This document shows, in pieces, positions 44,342 to 52,855 of a stretch of 64,000 nucleotides of DNA. Below the pieces are notes generated by a model. That model ran no database searches. It had not been told where the DNA came from and worked only from the letters and a program-made list of their open reading frames with translations. The stretch spans positions 1-64,000 of the forward strand of contig NZ_SSSQ01000003.1 in assembly GCF_009469765.1 (NCBI RefSeq), read 5' to 3'. The position numbers and the translations under genes were made by a program. How positions within the stretch are numbered: the stretch's first letter is position 1; each line of letters opens with the position of its first letter. This DNA is from Dechloromonas hortensis (GTDB taxonomy: Bacteria > Pseudomonadota > Gammaproteobacteria > Burkholderiales > Rhodocyclaceae).

Positions 44342-44830
44342 CTAAGGCCCAGACAGTGCCCCCCACCCGATCTTGAATAAATAGGAAAGTGCTTTGTTTG
44401 CGATATCTGCGACTTGCTCCTTGGCTGCAGAGTTAAATGCTTCTGAAAGCTCTTGTCCAATTGATTTGCCCTTTTTGCTTGCATCAATTGAGGATGGAAT
44501 TACCTTCAGTATTTCAAGAGATTTTGGACTCAATGTAACGAAAGCGTTCTTGCCGCGTTGCGTGACTCCAACAGAGCCAATGAGGTACCCAGTTTCATAA
44601 AGCCAGTTCACCGTTTCATAAACAAACTCTAGCTCCTTAGTCATATCTTGAATTTCGCCGTTAACTAGGTAACGACCTGTCCAGTAGCCACTGCTAGAGA
44701 TGGTTTCAGAACACTCTTCGCAGCCAGTGATTTCTTCGAAATTCAAACCTGCTCGGCAGGGAAAACTGTTCTGCAAGACTGCGAAGATGCACCCTACGTA
44801 ATAGTTGAACTTATCAATGTTATTTTCCAT
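44342..44830 (-). CDS. Hypothetical protein in an AT-rich patch
   Basis: The product has 162 residues. Cysteines at GCIFAVLQNSFPCRAG and TGCEECSE might bind a metal. The middle (ELEFVYETVNWLYETGYL) looks like a winged-helix-type strand/helix segment, followed by GVTQRGKNAFVTLSPKSLEIL. The C-terminus KALSYLFKIGWGAL is hydrophobic. Base composition is clearly lower in GC than both sides, with many AT-ending codons, which suggests recent transfer. I do not recognise the family. Confidence 0.65.
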   Translation of the reverse strand: MENNIDKFNYYVGCIFAVLQNSFPCRAGLNFEEITGCEECSETISSSGYWTGRYLVNGEIQDMTKELEFVYETVNWLYETGYLIGSVGVTQRGKNAFVTLSPKSLEILKVIPSSIDASKKGKSIGQELSEAFNSAAKEQVADIANKALSYLFKIGWGALSGP

Positions 44831-45111
44831 GCTTAATTTTCAAGAGAAGCGCTAATAGTTATTCACGAGCAGAAACGTCCAGGTTATTGCTAATAATACG
44901 AACACTATTGAATCGCTTGTGAGGTTTCGAATGACATAGAGAGTATCGGGTGCGGATCTCCTTATCAATCAGCAATCATACGGACTGAGCCGATGTCCGC
45001 TTTGGATCTGTTTCTTGAGAGGCCGCTTCTGGCTGAGTGTTACCTTTTTGCGAACTTCCTAACGAATCTGTTGCCGGATGCCATCAGAACCCAACAACTG
45101 GCAGACGCACC

Positions 45112-45324
45112 ATGCAAAGCTTGATTTTCAAAATCACCGGCCTGAAAGATGAGACCTCCGTACGTGCCTTGGCCAATGCCATTCAAGACTTGCCGAGTAT
45201 CGGCCACGTCGAGATATCGCTGGAAAAAGGGGAGGCGAGTGTCGAACACGGCCGGTTTGTCAGTCCGGATGACATTCTTCAGGCCATCATCGATGCCGGA
45301 TTTGAAGCCGAATATTCGTTGTGA
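45112..45324 (+). CDS. HMA-like fold protein without the CxxC metal site
   Basis: The product has 70 residues from ATG 45112 (longer in-frame starts lack support). The beta-alpha-beta-beta-alpha-beta pattern is that of heavy-metal-associated domains (SLIFKITGLKDETSVRALANAIQDL, GHVEISLEKGEASVEHG, ILQAIIDAGFEAEYSL). The usual GMTCxxC loop is replaced by GLKDETS, so it is unlikely to bind copper in the normal way. No P-type ATPase is adjacent. The ribosome site is weak. Confidence 0.65.
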   Translation: MQSLIFKITGLKDETSVRALANAIQDLPSIGHVEISLEKGEASVEHGRFVSPDDILQAIIDAGFEAEYSL

Positions 45325-45430
45325 AAGCATTCACTTGATAGTTGCCGGAACAGGACGCACGACTCAACGGCCATAGGGCATTGGCCTTGCATAATGGACG
45401 AAGGGCGCTCGCCTCGGGCACAATCACCGG

Positions 45431-45934
45431 ATGATTACTGACGAAATGCAACTGGAATTTGAGGACGGCTTGCCCGTCGTAGTGAATGAAGACCGGCTCT
45501 GGTGCGACAACGGATGGACGGCCCGTGTCATAAAAAACGAGGACGACGAAGGCTGGGCGGTGTCGATGACTAAAGACGGCGAATCCGAGCCAGCCCTGGT
45601 TGGGCCCTGGACGATGGGGCGGGACAAGAAGAATCCCAAACCGCTTGATGCCTCGGCTTTTCAAGTCCTGGTCAAGACGGCATCGGAAGTCATCCGGCGT
45701 CATGAGCATCAATTGCACGCCATGCTCCACAAGAAGGTCACGGTGGATACAGCAAGCGGGCGGATCAATGTGATGCTCGACATTGTTCCGGATGAATACG
45801 AACCCTATGCGCTGCTCAGCGCCCAAGATCCTTTCGGCGAGGTGCTGGCCGAGATTCGTGTCGAGCCAGGCTTCAAATTGACGACGAGCAGTGCGCAAGC
45901 CTGGATCGAAGACGATTTCCGTTCGCCGGGCTGA
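45431..45934 (+). CDS. Hypothetical acidic protein
   Basis: The product has 167 residues and is acidic and soluble. It starts MITDEMQLEFEDGLPVVVNEDRLWCDNGWTARV and has a central PWTMGRDKKNPKPLDASAFQVLVKTASEVIRRHEHQLHAML helix. A C-terminal beta region (VMLDIVPDEYEPYALLSAQDPFGEVLAEIRVEPGF) follows. Composition and codon use match the host chromosome. No family is recognised, and no operon partner is evident; a LexA-box operon starts 124 bp later. Confidence 0.7.
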   Translation: MITDEMQLEFEDGLPVVVNEDRLWCDNGWTARVIKNEDDEGWAVSMTKDGESEPALVGPWTMGRDKKNPKPLDASAFQVLVKTASEVIRRHEHQLHAMLHKKVTVDTASGRINVMLDIVPDEYEPYALLSAQDPFGEVLAEIRVEPGFKLTTSSAQAWIEDDFRSPG

Positions 45935-46020
45935 GCGCTAGCTCGAACGGCTTGCCGTTCGCTGTCTGGTTCATCCACTTTGCCGATTGTTGAAGATTGT
46001 GAAGCGAGCGGGGAATCGAT

Positions 46021-46046
46021 ATATACTGTACAAATACACAGTATAT
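46021..46046 (+). promoter_or_regulatory. LexA (SOS) box
   Basis: TACTGT-ACAAATAC-ACAGTA (46024-46043) matches the CTGT-N8-ACAG LexA consensus with an extended palindrome ATATACTGT/ACAGTATAT. It overlaps a possible -10 TATACT (46022-46027) and lies 12 bp before the start of the next gene. Confidence 0.88.
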
Positions 46047-46057
46047 CGAGGTGTCGC

Positions 46058-46408
46058 ATGAACCAGCAGATCGAACAGATAAAGGGTGTTGCCATGGGCG
46101 TCGTCAATGGCATTCTGGCCTCGGCTCGCAAGCCCAGTGTGAGCTTCAAGCGGGTGTTTGAGCTGCAGCCGGGTGAGCGCGAGGAAGTGCTGGTCGTGGG
46201 CAGCGTGCACCGGGACTACTGCGCCAGTTATTGCATCGCCATCCTGAATCCCAGGGTGACGCTGCAAGAGCAGCTGCAACCGACGGTTGCCTACAGCCCG
46301 GCCAGCTTGAAGGAGCTGGTGGCCGGGCATTGCGATGCCATGGTTCAGGTGCAGGTCATCGATCAATGTACGACTGTGGCCAGTAGCTATCACGCCGATC
46401 AGCGGTAA
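46058..46408 (+). CDS. SOS-controlled hypothetical protein
   Basis: The product has 116 residues from ATG 46058, right after the LexA box (a GAGG ribosome site overlaps the operator edge). The N-terminus MNQQIEQIKGVAMGVVNGIL is helical. The rest looks alpha/beta, with RVFELQPGEREEVLVVGSVHRDYCASYCIAIL and repeated Val-rich strands. No known domain is recognised. It precedes an SRAP-family gene by 6 bp and is almost surely cotranscribed with it, so a DNA-damage role is likely by association. Confidence 0.75.
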   Translation: MNQQIEQIKGVAMGVVNGILASARKPSVSFKRVFELQPGEREEVLVVGSVHRDYCASYCIAILNPRVTLQEQLQPTVAYSPASLKELVAGHCDAMVQVQVIDQCTTVASSYHADQR

Positions 46409-46414
46409 AGCGCC

Positions 46415-47059
46415 ATGTGTGAGTGCTACGAACTGAAGGCAAGTGCCCGGGAGTTGGTGCGGCACTTCAAGCAGCTCGATCTCGGTCAACGGGAGGTTTC
46501 CCGGTTGGCGGAAATGCATCCGACCGATCCGGTGCTGATGGTCACCCGCAACAGCACGGGTTATTTGGCCAGCCGTGCCCGCTGGGGGCTGGTCGGGAGC
46601 TTTCTCGACCTGGCGCCGCGTAATCCGCTGATCAATCTGCACAGCGAGGATCTGGAGGCCAAGCCGTTTTACGGAAAACTCCTGAAACGGAATCGCTGCC
46701 TGATTCCTGCGACCGCATTTTTTGAGTGGCAGGCAGTCAGCGGCGGCAAACGGAAGGTACGGATCAGTGATAGCCGGCGGAAGCCGCTGATGCTGGCCGG
46801 CATTTACGATCAGCATCGGCTGGCCGGAACGACCTGCGCGATTTTGACGATGGCGGCCAACGATAGCGTCGCTCCCATCCACCAGCGCATGCCCGTCATC
46901 CTGACCCAGGAAGAGGGAGCCTTCTGGCTGGCCGAACATGATGAATTTCCGTCGGAAGCGTATGCCGAGATGGTCCTGCCGGCATCCCGTGGTGCGCTGG
47001 TGACGGAAGTGCTGGCCGAGCCGGAAGTGTCGCCGCAACTGGCCTTCGCCTTTGCCTGA
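46415..47059 (+). CDS. SRAP/YedK family abasic-site-shielding protein
   Basis: SRAP (HMCES/YedK) proteins crosslink to abasic sites in single-stranded DNA. The 214-residue product starts MCECYEL, so the catalytic Cys2 becomes N-terminal after Met removal. Further family residues are seen in INLHSED (Asn), CLIPATAFFEWQ (Glu) and PIHQRMPVIL (His). RWGLVGSFLDL is the usual WGL motif. It is the second gene of a LexA-box operon, fitting an SOS function. Confidence 0.93.
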   Translation: MCECYELKASARELVRHFKQLDLGQREVSRLAEMHPTDPVLMVTRNSTGYLASRARWGLVGSFLDLAPRNPLINLHSEDLEAKPFYGKLLKRNRCLIPATAFFEWQAVSGGKRKVRISDSRRKPLMLAGIYDQHRLAGTTCAILTMAANDSVAPIHQRMPVILTQEEGAFWLAEHDEFPSEAYAEMVLPASRGALVTEVLAEPEVSPQLAFAFA

Positions 47060-47061
47060 AA

Positions 47062-47105
47062 ATTCCCGCCGGCGACCCAAGGAAGTTCTTGTGGGACGCG
47101 GGAAT
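47062..47105. terminator. Possible hairpin between convergent genes
   Basis: ATTCCCGC (47062-47069) pairs with GCGGGAAT (47098-47105) and encloses a second partial stem (CCCAAG/CTTG). It lies between the SRAP gene and the convergent outer-membrane protein gene. No T run is present. Confidence 0.3.
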
Positions 47106-47117
47106 GGCCGGGGGCAG

Positions 47118-48026
47118 TTAGAGCCCGCCGCCCCAGCGGTGTTGCCAGGCGATGCTGATGGTGTCGAAGTCGGTACCGGTCCGGGTGTAGACGCCGCTAC
47201 TGGCGTGAACCTTGATCGAGTTCCGGCGGTCGATAGGCAGGGCCAGGGTGGCAGCGAAGCGGGAGTTTTGCTGGAGGTCGTTGCCACGCACGCCATCGAG
47301 CGTCGTACGTCCGCCGGCGAAATGCGCTGCCGTCATCGCGACCCATACCCCGGAATTGAACGCGTAAACCAGATGCGCCTGGGCGCCATAAATGGGGTTC
47401 TGCTCGCGCCGCTTGCCGCCGTAGAAATCGTTGTTGTCGCCGAACAGTGTCGCCGAACCGCTGAGTTCCAGCGTCCACGGTCCCCAGCCCTTCGAGATGC
47501 CGAGTTCGGGTTTGATGTACCAGCGGTTGGTGCCGATGTTGACCAGCCTCTCCCGGTCGTATTGCCCGGTCGGCAGAGAGATCTGGAGGCTGCCGCCAAT
47601 GACCAGGTCATGCCGGTAGCCGGCGAACTGATCCAGCGTCAGGGCAGGGGCGCCGTAGAAGTTCATCGACAGGCGCAGCTTCGGATCACCGAATCCGGAT
47701 ACGTCGCGCGTCACCGCTTGGCCCTGGTAGTCGGCGGTGCCGTTGAGCGATGCGTAGGGCAGGATGAAATCGAACTTGGCCGATTGACCGCCGATTTCCA
47801 GCACCCGGGCGTAGGCCAGGACGCCGAGATCGGTCTTGATCTTGGCATTGGTCAGCGGCACCGCCGGGTCGAAGGAGATGCCGCCTTTGGAGTAGCCGGC
47901 GCCAACAATCAGGAAATTGACGCCGATCGGCGCATTCGAATATGTCCGCGGTTCGATTTCCTGTGCCTGGGTAAAGCCGGCAAGCAGCATCAGGGGCAAC
48001 GAGAAAACAAGCCTGGTAGCGGGCAT
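47118..48026 (-). CDS. Outer-membrane beta-barrel protein, MetA-pathway transporter-like
   Basis: The product has 302 residues with a signal peptide (about 21 residues, TQA). The mature part has a repeated amphipathic strand pattern, with PRTYSNAPIGVNFLIVGAGYSKGG and DPAVPLTNAKIKTDLGVLAYARVL, as in the family often annotated as transporters of the phenol-degradation MetA group. The C-terminal end is ISIAWQHRWGGGL. Substrate unknown; monocistronic. Confidence 0.8.
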   Translation of the reverse strand: MPATRLVFSLPLMLLAGFTQAQEIEPRTYSNAPIGVNFLIVGAGYSKGGISFDPAVPLTNAKIKTDLGVLAYARVLEIGGQSAKFDFILPYASLNGTADYQGQAVTRDVSGFGDPKLRLSMNFYGAPALTLDQFAGYRHDLVIGGSLQISLPTGQYDRERLVNIGTNRWYIKPELGISKGWGPWTLELSGSATLFGDNNDFYGGKRREQNPIYGAQAHLVYAFNSGVWVAMTAAHFAGGRTTLDGVRGNDLQQNSRFAATLALPIDRRNSIKVHASSGVYTRTGTDFDTISIAWQHRWGGGL

Positions 48027-48213
48027 GGTGGCGGATGTCTGAAAATGGGCGGGGGCGGTGTAAGGTCCGGTTCAAGTCAGCGCATTTGATGCTCAATACA
48101 TTACACGGAAAGTCAGCCCTGCGCTGCCTGCGGGATGCAGGTCCGGCTGGCGAAGAAAGCAGCAAGGGCTATTATTCATTCGACTGATGCTCAAACGCCA
48201 AGGGAGTCGAATC

Positions 48214-48825
48214 ATGACCGACCATCATGCTGCCTATACTGCCGATGAAGCGTTGCAGCGCCTGAAGGATGGCAATGCCCGTTTCGTTGCCGGCGAGGCC
48301 CGTTTTCCGACGGTGCAAAAGGAAGTCCTGGCCGAACTGGCCAAAGGCCAGCAGCCTTACGCCACCATTCTCGGTTGCAGCGACAGCCGGGTGCCGCCCG
48401 AACTGGTTTTCGATGCCGGTTTCGGTGAGTTGTTCGTGGTCCGGGTGGCCGGCAACGTGCTCGGTCCGTCGATCCTCGGCACGCTGCAATATGCCGGTTC
48501 GCACCTGCATACGCCGCTCTTCGTAGTGCTGGGCCACGAAGGCTGTGGGGCGGTCAAGGCGGCAATCGCCTCGAAGTTCCATGGGGCTGTACAAAAGAGC
48601 CGGATCGAGGTGCTGCTCGAAAATATCCTGCCGGCGCTCGATACGCTGGATGGCGAGCAGCCGGACGAGGTGCTGCTGCACTCGGCGGTCGAAGCCAACG
48701 TTCGGCATACGGTACGCGAACTGCTCGATACGCCGGAAGCCAAGGCCAATCTGGTCGCCGGTCATATGAAACTGGTCGGCGCGGTGTACGAGCTAGAGTC
48801 GGGACGCGTCCGCTTCCTCGACTAA
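48214..48825 (+). CDS. Beta-class carbonic anhydrase
   Basis: Interconverts carbon dioxide and bicarbonate. The product has 203 residues from ATG 48214 (ribosome site GGGAG); a start at 48187 is unlikely. Zinc ligands are Cys in LGCSDSRVPPE (about 54, with the Asp-Arg dyad) and His/Cys in GHEGCGAVKAA (about 108-111). The fold helices and RVAGNVLGPSILG are typical. No bicarbonate transporter is adjacent. Confidence 0.93.
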   Translation: MTDHHAAYTADEALQRLKDGNARFVAGEARFPTVQKEVLAELAKGQQPYATILGCSDSRVPPELVFDAGFGELFVVRVAGNVLGPSILGTLQYAGSHLHTPLFVVLGHEGCGAVKAAIASKFHGAVQKSRIEVLLENILPALDTLDGEQPDEVLLHSAVEANVRHTVRELLDTPEAKANLVAGHMKLVGAVYELESGRVRFLD

Positions 48826-49012
48826 GGGGACCCGCCCTTGGGGCGATGCCTGCGGTCAACACCTCTGGACGGGCAAATTCTCAATCGTTTTTCAGATAAG
48901 GCTTGCGGGGCGGGTCTGCGCGGCAAGCCGGCTGTTCATTGTCATTTCCCTGTGGCATAGTGGGCAAAAATGCTGCGGTGCAGCAAAAAAACAAACCAAC
49001 AAGGGGAATGTC

Positions 49013-50338
49013 ATGTTCGATTTCTGGATCCAGTTCGCGCTGGTTTTAACCGCGATTCTGATCGGTATCCGGCGCGGTGGGGTAGCGCTCGGGTTGATCG
49101 GCGGCCTCGGCGTCGCGGTGCTGACTTTCGGTTTCCGCGTTGCACCATCCGAACCACCGATCACCGTGATGCTGATCATCCTTGCCGTGGTCACCGCCTC
49201 GGCCACCTTGCAGGTTGCCGGCGGGCTCGATTTCCTGGTCCAGCAGGCCGAGCGCCTGATGCGCCGGCATCCGCAGCAGATCACGCTGCTCGCGCCGCTC
49301 TCCACCTTCCTGCTGACCGTGTGCGTCGGCACCGGCCACGCCGTCTATTCGCTGCTGCCGGTAATTGCCGATGTCGCGCTGAAGACGAAAATCCGCCCGG
49401 AGCGGCCGATGGCGATTGCCAGCGTCGCCTCGCAGATGGGCATTACAGCCAGCCCGGTGGCGGCCGCCGTCACCACTTTTCTGGCGATGACGGCAAAGAC
49501 CGCGGCGCCGGTCACCCTCGGCCAGATCCTGATGGTGACGTTGCCGGCCGGCCTGATCGGCGTCATCGCCGCAGCGCTGTGGAGCATGCGGCGCGGCCTC
49601 GATCTCGACCAGGACCCCGAGTTCCTTGAACGGATGCAGGACCCGGCTTTCCGCGCTTCGGTCGAAATGTCGGTGACGACGCTCGACAAGGAGTTGCCGC
49701 CGGCGGCGCGGCTGTCGGTCATCCTCTTTTTCTCCGGCATCCTGAGCATCGTCGCGCTGGCGCTGTTGCCGCAACTCTTGCCGCTGGTCAAAGGCAAGCC
49801 GATGCCGATGACGACGGTGGTCCAGGTGGTGATGCTGGCCTTTGGGGCCTTCATCCTGTTCGCCGGTAACGTCAAGGCGGCGGCGATTGCCAAGTCGGAA
49901 GTGTTCACCGCCGGCATGATCGCCGTAGTCTCGATCTTCGGCATCGCCTGGATGAGCGATACCTTCGTCAAGGCCAACGAGAGCTTCCTCGTCGACAACA
50001 TCAAGGCGATGGTCGAATACGCGCCCTGGACCTTCGCGCTGGCCATGTTCGCCGTCTCCGCCTTCGTCAAGAGCCAGGCGGCGACGCTGACCATCATGCT
50101 GCCCTTCGGCCTGGCGCTCGGCCTCTCGCCGCAACTGCTGCTCGGCCTGATGCCGTCCTGCTACGCCTATTTCTTCTTTGCCTTCTACCCGAGCGACCTG
50201 GCGGCGATCAACATGGACCGCAGCGGCACGACGCGGATCGGCAAATACCTGCTCAACCACAGCTTCATGATTCCCGGCTGGATCGGCGTCATCGTCTCGA
50301 CCATCGTCGCCTACGCGCTGGCCCAGGCGTATTTCTGA
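49013..50338 (+). CDS. DcuA/DcuB-family C4-dicarboxylate transporter
   Basis: Inner-membrane antiporter family for fumarate, succinate, malate or aspartate, usually used under anaerobic conditions. The 441-residue product has about ten to eleven membrane segments. The start FWIQFALVLTAILIGIRRGGVALGLIGGLGV and the segment GHAVYSLLPVIADVALK, followed by QMGITASPVAAAVTTFL, are Dcu hallmarks. Monocistronic, with a terminator downstream. No FNR box or sigma-54 element with proper spacing is visible upstream. Confidence 0.88.
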   Translation: MFDFWIQFALVLTAILIGIRRGGVALGLIGGLGVAVLTFGFRVAPSEPPITVMLIILAVVTASATLQVAGGLDFLVQQAERLMRRHPQQITLLAPLSTFLLTVCVGTGHAVYSLLPVIADVALKTKIRPERPMAIASVASQMGITASPVAAAVTTFLAMTAKTAAPVTLGQILMVTLPAGLIGVIAAALWSMRRGLDLDQDPEFLERMQDPAFRASVEMSVTTLDKELPPAARLSVILFFSGILSIVALALLPQLLPLVKGKPMPMTTVVQVVMLAFGAFILFAGNVKAAAIAKSEVFTAGMIAVVSIFGIAWMSDTFVKANESFLVDNIKAMVEYAPWTFALAMFAVSAFVKSQAATLTIMLPFGLALGLSPQLLLGLMPSCYAYFFFAFYPSDLAAINMDRSGTTRIGKYLLNHSFMIPGWIGVIVSTIVAYALAQAYF

Positions 50339-50494
50339 GCCGCCAAAAGGTTGGCCCACCGAACCCCGCACACAACGGTAAGGATTGTTGCACACCGTTA
50401 CTTGAAATATCGGGGGGCCGCCCGTATCTTCTATCCATGCGCTGACCAGACATCAGCCTGACGGTCGCCACCTCCCCCTCTCCCCCGGCCGTCC

Positions 50495-50534
50495 GAAAGC
50501 CCCATACTCCCCCGGTGTGGGGCTTTCGCCTTTC
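50495..50534 (+). terminator. Terminator after the Dcu-type gene
   Basis: A perfect 10-bp stem GAAAGCCCCA/TGGGGCTTTC with a 13-nt loop is followed by a modest T-rich stretch. It lies 157 bp after the stop codon, beyond an unremarkable C-rich spacer. Confidence 0.65.
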
Positions 50535-50602
50535 TGCGGCTTGGGAAAGGCCGCGAATTCCGATTATTCTTGGCCCCCGTTTTGCCGAAGCCGCGAAAGC
50601 CC

Positions 50603-51094
50603 ATGCCGAGAAGAAGAAAAAAGAAGGTCGCCCGCATCCTTTACCCGTCGAGCGGCCCCTTGCCGGCCCGGCTGGCCGAGCAGTTCGCCGGGCGCCTGCT
50701 GGTCTTCAGCGATGCCAGCCAGCGCCGGCACGGTGGGCTGGCGGCAGTGCTCTTCGCCGATCAGGCGGGCGAGCCGCTGGTCAGTGCGCGGACAGTGCCG
50801 CTGATCGGCAGCAACGAACTGGAATTGCAGGCCGCCCTGTTCGCGCTGGCCGAGGTCGAGCGCCAGTTTCCCGGGCAGCAAGCCAGCCTGTTTTCCGATA
50901 ATCAGGATGCGGTGACCCGCCTGACTCGCGCCGCGACGCTCGGTCTGGCCCAGGACCCGGTACTGGCCGCACTGTGCGCCGAGCAGGGTGTGGCTGCGAC
51001 ACTGGCCCGAGTCACGATCCATTGGGTGCGCGGCCACGCCACCTGCCGCGGCAATACCCTGGCCGACCAGCATGCGGCGGTGGCCGCCGCCTAG
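50603..51094 (+). CDS. RNase H-like protein
   Basis: The product has 163 residues from ATG 50603 (MPRRRKKKVARILYP). It has an RNase H fold with the likely acidic tetrad in order: Asp in LLVFSDAS, Glu in NELELQAALFALAE, Asp in SLFSDNQDAV, and Asp in GNTLADQHA, plus IHWVRGHAT (the usual VKGH region). The basic N-terminal stretch RRRKKK could bind nucleic acid. It is divergent from housekeeping RNase HI, perhaps a second ribonuclease H. The ribosome site is weak. Confidence 0.8.
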   Translation: MPRRRKKKVARILYPSSGPLPARLAEQFAGRLLVFSDASQRRHGGLAAVLFADQAGEPLVSARTVPLIGSNELELQAALFALAEVERQFPGQQASLFSDNQDAVTRLTRAATLGLAQDPVLAALCAEQGVAATLARVTIHWVRGHATCRGNTLADQHAAVAAA

Positions 51095-51171
51095 CTTAGG
51101 GTTGCCTGGTTTTAGCCTTTTTTGAACGGTCGACCGCAGGCATGGCGTTTGTCACGACTGCTGTGCCGCCA

Positions 51172-52492
<1,321 letters not shown>

Positions 52493-52500
<8 letters not shown>

Positions 52501-52855
52501 TGATCACGGCCTTGGCGTAGCTCGGCCGGTCGAGATCGACGGTTTCGACGCTGAGCTGGATTTCGGCCCGATTTTTCGGGTCGACCGCAGCGACCAGCGC
52601 GGCGAGCACGGCATCGGCCAGCTCCTTGCGCTCCGCATCGCTGCGCCCGGCGAGCAGGGCGATGCGGACATGGGCGAAACCACGCGGGGTCGGGCTGATG
52701 CCGACCAGGAAGGTTTCCAGGCCGATCGCCCGGCTCTTGATGTCCGGCTCGCTGAACAGGCCGGAGTCGAACATCGCGGCATTGAGCGCGGCGAGGGCGC
52801 GGGTCGGGTTGAAGTTGCTCAGGTTGCGGGTGTATTCAAGTGTCAGATGGGGCAT
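52493..52855 (-). CDS. 5-carboxymethyl-2-hydroxymuconate isomerase-like tautomerase
   Basis: The product has 120 residues. Met is followed by Pro2, the catalytic base of the tautomerase superfamily after Met removal. MPHLTLEYTRNLSN and the C-terminal LSVETVDLDRPSYAKAVING match the CHMI (HpaF) group of homoprotocatechuate breakdown. It lies between dctB and dctD and overlaps both, so its substrate may be related to what the sensor detects. No other aromatic-degradation gene is in the window. Confidence 0.82.

Noticed and set aside
44992..45126. 44-codon open frame starting ATGTCCGCT upstream of the HMA-like gene
   Set aside because: No ribosome site, overlaps the next gene and has no recognisable features; probably chance.
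48950..48972. Possible sigma-54 promoter before the Dcu-type gene (TGTGGCATAGTGGGC)
   Set aside because: GG and GC are separated by 8 bp instead of the required 10.
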